A stretch of 64,000 bases of DNA from Rhizomys pruinosus (Eukaryota > Chordata > Mammalia > Rodentia > Spalacidae): positions 310,001 to 374,000 of the forward strand of contig VZQC01006354.1 in the NCBI GenBank assembly GCA_009823505.1, given 5' to 3'. The first letter of the stretch is position 1, and each line of letters starts with the position of its first letter. Under the pieces are notes generated by a model that saw nothing but the letters and a program-made list of their open reading frames with translations, ran no database searches and was not told the DNA's origin. Positions 56,614-64,000 of this stretch are shown piece after piece. Made by a program: the position numbers and the translations under genes.

Positions 56614-56843
56614 GGGGACTGGAGAGATGGCCTACTGCTTAAGAGAGCCAACTGCTCTTGCAGAGGACCTGGGTTTGATCCCCAGCACCCACATGGCAGC
56701 TGAGAACCATCCTTAACTCCAGTTCCAGGGGAATCGGACACCCTCTTCTGACCTCTGCAGCATTGCAGGACACGGGTGCACCAACCTATACGCAGACAGT
56801 ACACTCATACAAATAAAAAATAATAAAAAATGTATTAAAAAAA
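56614..56843 (+). repeat. B2 SINE without internal duplication
   Basis: Full-length copy with ggggactggagagatggcct, ccagttccaggggaatcgga and an A-rich tail; gagttct occurs on both sides. Confidence 0.95.
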
Positions 56844-57038
56844 ACTGAGTTCTACGGAATGTTTGAATTTCTGGACCCGTATCTTGTTTCACGGAGATCA
56901 CCGGTCAGGAAGAGCAAGGCCGGCTAGGCGTCCTGGGTGGCGGCACTGCCTACAGCTCCAGCCTCCTGGGTGCAGCACAGCCAGCCCTGTGTGTGCTCTG
57001 AGCAAGCTCTGAGTTCCCCAGTTTGAGCTCAGAAATAG

Positions 57039-57137
57039 ACCCTCTTCTGACCTCCGCGGCATTGCATGACATGGGTGCACAGACCTACATGCAGACAGTA
57101 CATTCATACACATACAGAAATAAATAAAATTAAAAAA
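57039..57137 (+). repeat. 5'-truncated B2 SINE (3' 99 bp)
   Basis: Begins within the B2 body (accctcttctgacctccgcg) and keeps the tail. Flanked by agaaatag at 57031-57038 and 57138-57145, so truncation happened at insertion. Confidence 0.88.
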
Positions 57138-57145
57138 AGAAATAG

Positions 57146-57554
57146 CAATTTTGATAGCTCCTAGTAACAAATTATGTACAATGATATAAAAAAAATGACC
57201 ATGCAGAATGAACAAATTGCTAAATCTTGGGATTAATAGTGGAATAATCATTTTGTTTTTCTAAGATCAATTTCTGTGTATACTTTACTTCTAGTTTCCC
57301 CAAGTGACTTTATTATGAGAAAAGCAGTCATCACCCAAATTAAAATAAATGAATTTTGAAGTACGGGAAATAGAGGGTCTAAAATACAGTGAATTATTTT
57401 TCTTAAATCTTCAAACAATTATCCACACTTAAGTACCAAGAATATTTAAGTACTAAATCAATTGTCACAACATTGACATATGACACATCGCTGTTACCAC
57501 AATGCTTCTGCTCTTGTCTCTTCTTGCTCTGGAATCTGGATGTTTGGTAGCCAT
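57146..57554. other. No gene or repeat recognised
   Basis: AT-rich unique intron. Confidence 0.4.
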
Positions 57555-57780
57555 CTACACAAAGATACTCTGCTAAAGTTTAGACCCTGAATGTTCCACA
57601 GTGTCAATGGGTTAAAGGTGTGGTCCCCACACCTGGGGCCATTGGGAGGGGGTGGGACACGCAGGAGTTGTCCTTGGACGACATGGTGGGACTCTGGCCT
57701 CTTACTCCGTCCCTTTGCATCCTGGTCTAGCTCAAGGCTTTTGTCAAGTGATTGAGAGCTGACTGACACATGCTCTAAAA
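57555..57780 (+). mobile_element. MaLR-type LTR fragment (ERVL-MaLR)
   Basis: Blocks gggttaaaggtgtggtcccc, ggggccattgggagggggtg and ggtgggactctggcctctta match MST/MLT-type LTRs as I remember them. No internal sequence is present. Confidence 0.6.
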
Positions 57781-60029
57781 GCAGTTCTTTCAAAGTATCT
57801 GGCTTTTCCAGTCACATGGAAATCACAGGTAACATTTTTAATAATGGAGAACTTGTTACTATTTTTCTGCCATTTTTGTCTACAGAGAAAAATAGATGCT
57901 TGTTTAATTTTCAAGAATTATTATGGTATGAATCTTGTTAAAAATGTGTAAGACCTATTAAAAAGAAAACTTTAACAATCCATGACACATTTAAGTTTGA
58001 AGCATAATCTGTGCCTGTGAGCTCGTCCGCACCCAGCTGGTGAGAGTGTCAGGGTGGAGCAGTAGTGGACAGCTAGCATGGTCCCTGGGACACAGTCACT
58101 CAGAAACCTCAGCTCTGCCAGGAAGTGTTACTGGGTCAGACATTTCTCTTCTCAAACCTCAAAGGCTTTATTTCAAATGCTCTGTGCCCCTTGAGGCAGC
58201 CTACCAGATCTTATCACCCCGGGTGGCACAGCAGCCTACAGGCCGGCTCACTGTCCTCTCCAGTCCTGTACCCAGGCCTCTAGAGCAGCTGTTTCCTGTG
58301 TCATCAACTGCTCATTTAATGAGGCTTCTAAGCTTTTCCAAACTACTACATTCTGCATCTAAGCATAGCACTGTGTGTCTCAGAAACAGGGTGCAACAGC
58401 AAAGCTCAACACGGTGTTCCTGCCCACTCTCAGGCCTGAACTGGATTCCCTGAGGCTACAGCCCCTCATTCTTGTGTCTGTGAAGAACACCAGGTACCAC
58501 CTTTGGGCATTCCTTCTCACAGGTTGGTGGAGGAGAGGAGAGAACAGGCTGAGAGGGAACATCACTTCCCTTCTTGGAAGGAGTCAGTCAGGCGTCTGGC
58601 ACAGTGGATCATAGCCGTGCACCTAGCACTGAAGTTGGGTGTGTGTGTTGAACTTTGCCATCTCCTTTTCCTGTGTCCTGCGGTTGAATCAGCCTTGGGT
58701 CACTGTGACTGCACAGCCCAGTGAGTGGGTAGTGAGGATGCCTTGGTCATCAGGGATGAAGGGCAGGGCCTGCGGGACGGGGGCCTCCAATGGCAGCAGT
58801 TCCAAGACATCCAGTGACTCACAGGAAGTCACCCTTAAACCCTCTAGACACCAAGTGGTAAAGTTCTGCTGTCCCAGGACCACAGTTAGAACTCTTTTGT
58901 GATTATGTATTCCTGTCCCTTCTGTCTGAGACACTCTTTGCAAATTATTTGGTTTGTGTGTCTATTTTTTTATAATCATAAAAGTGGATACTTGAAAGGC
59001 CCCTTTTTGAGATTGTGATGATGTGATTGTTAGACCTTAGAAAGGAAAAGGTGGAGAACTAATCCTGAGATTCTGTGCTTTAAATACCACAGAACTGGTC
59101 TTTTCCTGCTGAGTGAAGTGAATTGTTCTCACATTTTAAAGATCTGCTTCATTCTTGTAATGTGACTCATAACGTGTCTCTGATATGCCCAGTTCACATG
59201 ACATGGGCTATTCATCTTCTCCAAAACAATTTGGTGCTTGGCAACATTTTTATTTTAAACATTTCTTTAAATAGAAGCCTTTTGTAACTGGCCCATACTG
59301 GGGTGGTGTGCTTTTCACAGTCTGGTAGAATTGTCACTCTGGAGACTTCTTGATGCACCCCATCCTCAAATATATTTCTTCTCCCCATGCCAGAAAGCAG
59401 CTGCAAGTTCTAGGCTCATGTCTGTCCAGATCTTATACTAACTTCTAAGTTGACAACAGTGCTACTCAGAATAGTCTAAAAACCACAGACCAGTACCGAA
59501 CAGTGCAAACAAACCTTGTATGATCACAGAGCCCTCAGGTGCACGCAGCCTGTGGCCTGCTGAGGCTCTGGGCTGGCCTGCCCGGCTTCATCCCAGCCTC
59601 TTCTTCTCCTTAGCTGTTTCTGGGTTTCTCTATGCTCTGTGTTGACATAGCTGTTTTCTGACTTGAGGTTTCTCTCTCAGTGCGGGGCCTAAACGCAAAG
59701 GCTGTTTCTGTCTGCATTTAGCTGGGCTGAGATGGGGTTTCACATCCAGAGTCTCATGAAGGGCTCTCTCTCCTCTGCTGCCCCTCGAAGCAGCTCTGTG
59801 TTTGTGTGGATCCAGGCAGCTCTGAGTCAGTCTGTGCGGCCCTCTGCACTCACAACATGCAGATACATGGCAGGAGTTCACAAAGCTGAGCTCAATCACA
59901 CTCCCCTGGCCTGGGCCCAGAAAGTTCTTTGCTGGCTCAGGACCATCTTGGCAATACCTTGCTCTGTAGATGGAGCGTCAGTTACCAAGCCAGTGTTTCA
60001 TAGATAGCGATCACCAAGAGTCTTTGAAT
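57781..60029. other. About 2.2 kb of unique intronic DNA, no gene recognised
   Basis: No SINE, L1 or splice-supported frame recognised. Confidence 0.45.
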
Positions 60030-60190
60030 GCTTGCTTTCTGCCACATAATTTACCACAGTTCAACCTCACAATCCTGGGTAGACACACCCATTTTGCTTT
60101 GCAGAAATTAAAACAGAATGGCTAAGGTACTTGCCCAAAGGCACACAGCTCTTAAGAACTGGAGCCAGATCTCAATCCTGGCTATATACT
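60030..60190 (+). repeat. MIR SINE
   Basis: Clear MIR order: ccacagttcaacctcacaat, gaaattaaaacagaatggct, aaggtacttgcccaaaggca and cacagctcttaagaactgga. Confidence 0.75.
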
Positions 60191-60595
60191 GCCATGTCTG
60201 GGTGCCATGAGGATGCCCAGGGCTCTCTGGGCCCCTTCAGCTCCCTGAGGCTACTCAGCTATAGATTGTCCATTCACAGTACATATGTCCATAGCAACAA
60301 GACAGCAGCTGACTGAGTGGAAGTGGACCTGTCCCCAGCCGGATTCCTTTGATAGAGAGAACACTAGACCAAGTGTCTGGGAGCCAGGAAGGTCCAACCC
60401 TTCTTGTCCTGCTTAGGACCTTCAGTCCTGCCTGAGCATCTTTGGAATTTAGGTTACCTCTCTAAAATGAACTAGTTGATGCCTTGGTGGACACCCTTAG
60501 CCTGACAGTTATACTGCCCCAAGCCAGGTGGCAGAGGGAATCTGTTTATGGATAGAAGGTGTTCATGATGATGATGCTCGAGGCCTAGCAGGTAG
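60191..60595. other. No gene or repeat recognised
   Basis: Unique intron. Confidence 0.4.
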
Positions 60596-60806
60596 GGACA
60601 ACAGAACTCAAGGAGCAGACTCCATCGGCAGGCCACCACAGCATGTCCCAGAGGTGCAGGCTGTGGGGACAACAGAACTCGGAGCAGACTCCATCAGCGG
60701 GCCACCACAGCATGTCCCAGAGGTGCAGGCTGTGGGGACAACAGAACTCGAGGAGCAGACTCCATCAGCAGGCCACCACAGCATGTCCCAGAGGTGCAGG
60801 CTGTGG
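60596..60806. repeat. Tandem repeat, 69-71 bp x 3
   Basis: Units start ggacaacagaactc at 60596, 60667 and 60736 and end gaggtgcaggctgtgg. The middle copy has lost two bases. Frames through it on both strands (such as 60528-61001) are repeat-derived. Confidence 0.96.
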
Positions 60807-61774
60807 AGCCCCACTGCAGCAGGAATTTCATCTCTGGTTTCTGCCATCCCTGCCATCAGCGAGGAGCAGGGTATCTCCCAGCCCCAGGGCATGTGGGCCG
60901 ACACCAGCTCCCTGCCTGGTTGTTCTCTGCAACTGCAGATGCTGTTTTCTGAGATTGCAAGAAGCATTTGGTGTCCTGCATGTGTGGTTCACAAGGTCTG
61001 AGCCACACACATGGGTGCCTTTCCAGATGGACTGTGACTCTCCACAGTCTCCACAGGTCCAACTAGACCAATTTATGCTGGGCCCACGCTGTCTTTGCAA
61101 TGGGATTCTCTGTGGTTTCAAAGGGACGCCCCTCCACCAGGTAAGAGAGGGTTCCTGTGAGTCACTGTCACTTCTTGGCTCCCACTGTCCCCACACTGAG
61201 AGCTGAGAGGCCATGTGCACAGTGGTCTCCCACCTAGGTATTCTGCTCTCACCTGGCTCCCTGGAGCCTGGCCTCATCAGCATCATGTTCCCTCAGTGTC
61301 TCCTGTGCTGGGGCCATAGGATGCCTCAGCCGGTGGAAACTCAGGGATCTGAGGAGGTGGGAAATGCCTGCTTCGGCCTGCAGGAGGGAGGATAAGTGCA
61401 GTGGTGTGGGCTCTGTGCCCCCTCATTGAGCCACAGGCGGGAGAGACAGGTGAGGAGCAGGCCCAGGTTCTGTCAACAAGATGCACTGCCAAGTAGACTG
61501 GGCTGTTGAGCCAGCACCTCAGCCAGCCACGGGACAACAGGACCGGCACGTGACCCGGAAGGGAGCTGCTCCATGTAGCATGCAGCGCTGCTCTGAGAAT
61601 TCACTCTGGGAAGGCAGCTGGACACAACGCCTGCCCCTCCGACCCACAGCCTGTGAGAATTTGACAAGCTTAATCTTCGTTTGGCCTTTGAGGCCAACAG
61701 CTGCTTGACTGGCAAGGAACAACCCTCTTACAAAAATGATTTTTAATTAATTTTTGTTGCATAACATTTTTCTT
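60807..61774. other. No gene or repeat recognised
   Basis: GC-richer unique intron with many overlapping unsupported frames. Confidence 0.4.
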
Positions 61775-62003
61775 CTTTTTAAATTTTATTTATTTATTTA
61801 TTTTTACGTGTATGACTGTACTGTCTGCATGTAGTTTTGTGCACCCATGTCGTGCAATGCCGCGGAGGTCAGAAGAGGGCATCTGATTCCCCTGGAATTG
61901 GAGTTAAAGATGTTTCTCAGCCGCCATGTGGGTGCTGGGGATTGAACCCAGTTCCTCTGCAAGAGCAGTTGGTGCTTTTAACTGCTAGGCCATCTCTCCA
62001 GCT
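61775..62003 (-). repeat. B2 SINE without internal duplication
   Basis: Minus-strand copy with a (ttta)n tail side, cccctggaattggagttaaa (single copy of the segment duplicated elsewhere) and ggccatctctccagctcc. Confidence 0.95.
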
Positions 62004-62164
62004 CCTTTGTTATTTTGTTTTGTTTTGTTTTGTTTTCCCATTGTTATTTTTTAAGATTAGTAATTAAATATGTTTATGTTGCGATTTTGAAATAGTTTTA
62101 TTCTCACCAGTTTTTATGGGCTGACTAATACTGTATCAGAGATCTGAATCAGGAATTGATAAAA

Positions 62165-62290
62165 TAGACTCTGCACTCTGGAGGCAGAGGCAGGCAAGCT
62201 CTGTGAACTTGGGCTAGCCTGGTCTACATAGGGAGTTCCAGGCTAGCCAGGGCTACAATTGTGAGACCCTGTCTCAAAATCAACAATGAC
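62165..62290 (+). repeat. 5'-truncated B1 SINE, diverged
   Basis: Starts at ctgcactctggaggcagagg and keeps tagcctggtctacatagg and gagaccctgtctcaaaatc. Confidence 0.85.
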
Positions 62291-62867
62291 AATAGAACCA
62301 CACCAAAACAACCAAAAAGAGAAAATAGAGTCCCTACTCAAGTATATGTATTTCATATCTTGGGATGCTTTGATCCATTCTCAGTTTGTATCGACTTAAG
62401 AATTTTCTTATAGAATTAATGTGAATCTGAACATAGAATTTAATGTTCTTTCAAAAGAAACTGAGTATCTTAAGTATGTTCCCAGGTCACTAAATATTAT
62501 CATGAATAGTTTCATCGTAGGTAAATGGTCTGTTGCATGCCCTCGACATGTTTGAGGGATATTAAATATTTAGTATTTCCCCTAATGTCCTTCACTATAA
62601 ATAGTGCTGAGATAGTTTCTTTACACCGACATACGTGTCCTTAGCTCTGCTGCTTTGAAAAACTCTGGAGTGTGTGATGATCAATTGCTTCAGGATTGAG
62701 GCTGTTGCTTCAGCAGGCCCTCTGTGTTTCACAGTCCCCTGAGCTGAGCTCATGAGTGGTTCTGCCAGGTAATCACAGCGGTGAATGTTGGGGAGTTTTT
62801 GGTCAACATTTTAGCTAAATAGACAGAGAAAAATTTCATCTGTTTTATTTTATCTGATTACTGGATA
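62291..62867. other. No gene or repeat recognised
   Basis: AT-rich unique intron. Confidence 0.4.
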
Positions 62868-63098
62868 AGTCACTTTTACTTTTATTTTTATTTTATGTGT
62901 ATGAGTGTTTTGCCTGCAAATATATAAGCGCACTTGAGCATGAAATGCCTGAGGAGGTCAGAAGAGGGCGTTGGATCTCCTGGAACTGGAGTTAAGGATG
63001 GTTGTTAACCACCATGTGGGTGCTGGAAACCGAACCCAGGTCCTCTATAAGAGCAGACAATGTTCTTAACTGCTAAGCATCTGTCAGTGTCTCCCCCC
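62868..63098 (-). repeat. B3 SINE
   Basis: Minus-strand copy: ttattttatgtgtatgagtg, cctggaactggagttaagga, with an eroded head. Confidence 0.92.
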
Positions 63099-63201
63099 CA
63101 TCCCATAGGTTACTTTTTAAACCCACATTTCTTGGTTCCCTAATTTCTTTACACATAAACTATCCGTTCATTCCATTGATAATTTTATTTAGGGGAACAG
63201 G

Positions 63202-63203
<2 letters not shown>

Positions 63204-63237
<34 letters not shown>
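63204..63237. repeat. (AC)n microsatellite
   Basis: About 34 bases of AC. Confidence 0.93.
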
Positions 63238-63242
<5 letters not shown>

Positions 63243-63254
63243 ACCACAGAGGCA

Positions 63255-63442
63255 CAGATTTCAACCCCTATTTGTTTATTTACTTACTTATTCATTCATT
63301 TATTGGGACAGGTTCTCACTGCACAGCCAGCTCCTGGCTGTCTAGAATGTGGTAAGTGTTCCTAGCTGGCCCTGAATCTGCAGCCACCTTCCTGCCTCCC
63401 CAGTACTGAGAATACAGAGGTAGGCCACCACAGCTGCCTTTT
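63255..63442 (-). repeat. Diverged B1/B4-like SINE
   Basis: Reads tttattgggacaggttctca, ccttcctgcctccccagtac and aggccaccacagctgcc, a reversed B1-like unit with an ATT-rich tail. Confidence 0.55.
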
Positions 63443-63979
63443 CTCTCTATGTCATTGGCCTCTGTATTTTGTTCATGAGCTTTTAAGGAGCTTGTTCTGC
63501 ACAGATTAGTGTGTCTGTGGGTGTTGCTGCCTTCCAACAACTTTCCTGTGTGACTGTCCGCTTCGCATGTTTCCTAGTCTTCCATGTGGGGTATGCACAA
63601 AATGCCCATAGGTGTGGGGTTAGCACACTTATTATAAGACCACAGGGAAGATACCTGGTACCCGAGATCACCTGGTGGTTCTCTTGCTTTTCCATCCTCC
63701 GAAGACAAAGGTGGTTGACCCCTGGACACCGCCGAGTGGTCCCGGGTGTGTTCTGTGTTTCAGCGTCTTTGTTGGGCACTAAGCCCTACTACCTCTTATT
63801 CTGTTGTGGCCTGGGCCCCTCATCTGTCCAGCAGTTACTGCATCTCTGCCCACTGCTGCCCCTTTCCCAGGGGTAAAGTGCATTTAGGATCCCACAGTGT
63901 AACTTCCCTCAATATCGTGTATTTCCCCAAAATTTCTTTGAGATTCTTTATTAGTCTTTGTGAAATTTAGAAATAGCTT
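63443..63979. other. No gene or repeat recognised
   Basis: Unique intron. Confidence 0.4.
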
Positions 63980-64000
63980 GTGGGGCTGGAGAGATAGCCT
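63980..64000 (+). repeat. Start of a B2 SINE cut by the window end
   Basis: The last bases, gtggggctggagagatagcc, are a B2 head; the rest is outside the window. Confidence 0.85.

Larger units (their letters stand above)
16167..64000 (+). other. Intron 1 of Rps6ka2 (5' part, continues beyond window)
   Basis: No RSK kinase-domain exon was found downstream of the donor. The sequence is typical intron: SINEs and L1 pieces on both strands, minisatellites and unique DNA. Known Rps6ka2 genes have very long 5' introns, so this fits. The only strong coding-like segment inside it is 16938-17168, described separately. Confidence 0.7.

Noticed and set aside
60528..61206. 157- and 187-codon frames
   Set aside because: They span the 70-bp triplication and have no recognisable domain.

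Overview
This is a window of mammalian nuclear DNA, almost certainly from a muroid rodent. The evidence is dense B1, B2/B3 and B4/ID-type SINEs on both strands, rodent L1 3' ends, older mammalian repeats (MIR, L1M, a MaLR LTR, a hAT-Charlie element) and many dinucleotide arrays. Several SINEs have structures I do not know from laboratory mouse, notably B2 copies with a 17-bp internal duplication and B2-B1 dimers, so a non-Mus lineage is likely. The species cannot be fixed from this text alone.

The only confident protein-coding sequence is one short first exon on the + strand. ATG 16068 to the GT donor at 16167 encodes 33 residues that match, from memory of the family, the N-terminus of ribosomal S6 kinase alpha-2 (RSK3, Rps6ka2). 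It lies in a CpG island (about 15.68-16.46 kb) with GC-box-like sequence and no obvious TATA box, directly downstream of an uninterrupted (GT)24 array. The kinase-domain exons are not in the window, so everything from 16167 to 64000 is read as the start of a very large first intron. The 15.6 kb upstream is intergenic or intron of longer Rps6ka2 isoforms; I recognise no exon there.

The most unusual signal is 771 bp into that intron. A good splice acceptor ends at 16937 and is followed by a 76-codon, stop-terminated, strongly coding-like reading frame (16938-17168). It is in phase 0 with exon 1, so splicing would give a 109-residue protein with the RSK3 leader and no kinase domain. I do not recognise the 76-residue segment. 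It could be an alternative terminal exon, an exon of an embedded gene, or a retrocopy fragment.

Layout: 1-15.6 kb, repeats and unique DNA, with an old L1 on the minus strand, a 24-bp minisatellite at 8.2 kb and an LTR-like block at 4.6-5.0 kb; 15.6-17.2 kb, promoter, exon 1 and candidate exon; 17.2-28.9 kb, mostly unique intron with scattered SINEs; 28.9-29.6 kb, a 255-bp TCC-rich tract joined to an L1 3' end; 30-43 kb, SINE/L1 mosaics; 43.76-44.71 kb, a large 31-bp minisatellite with 210-bp higher-order spacing; 46.6, 51.7 and 60.6 kb, compact triplicated repeats; 47.9-49.4 kb, an L1 broken by B1 insertions; 54-64 kb, further SINEs, a MaLR fragment and MIRs. No tRNA, rRNA, CRISPR or prokaryotic feature was seen.
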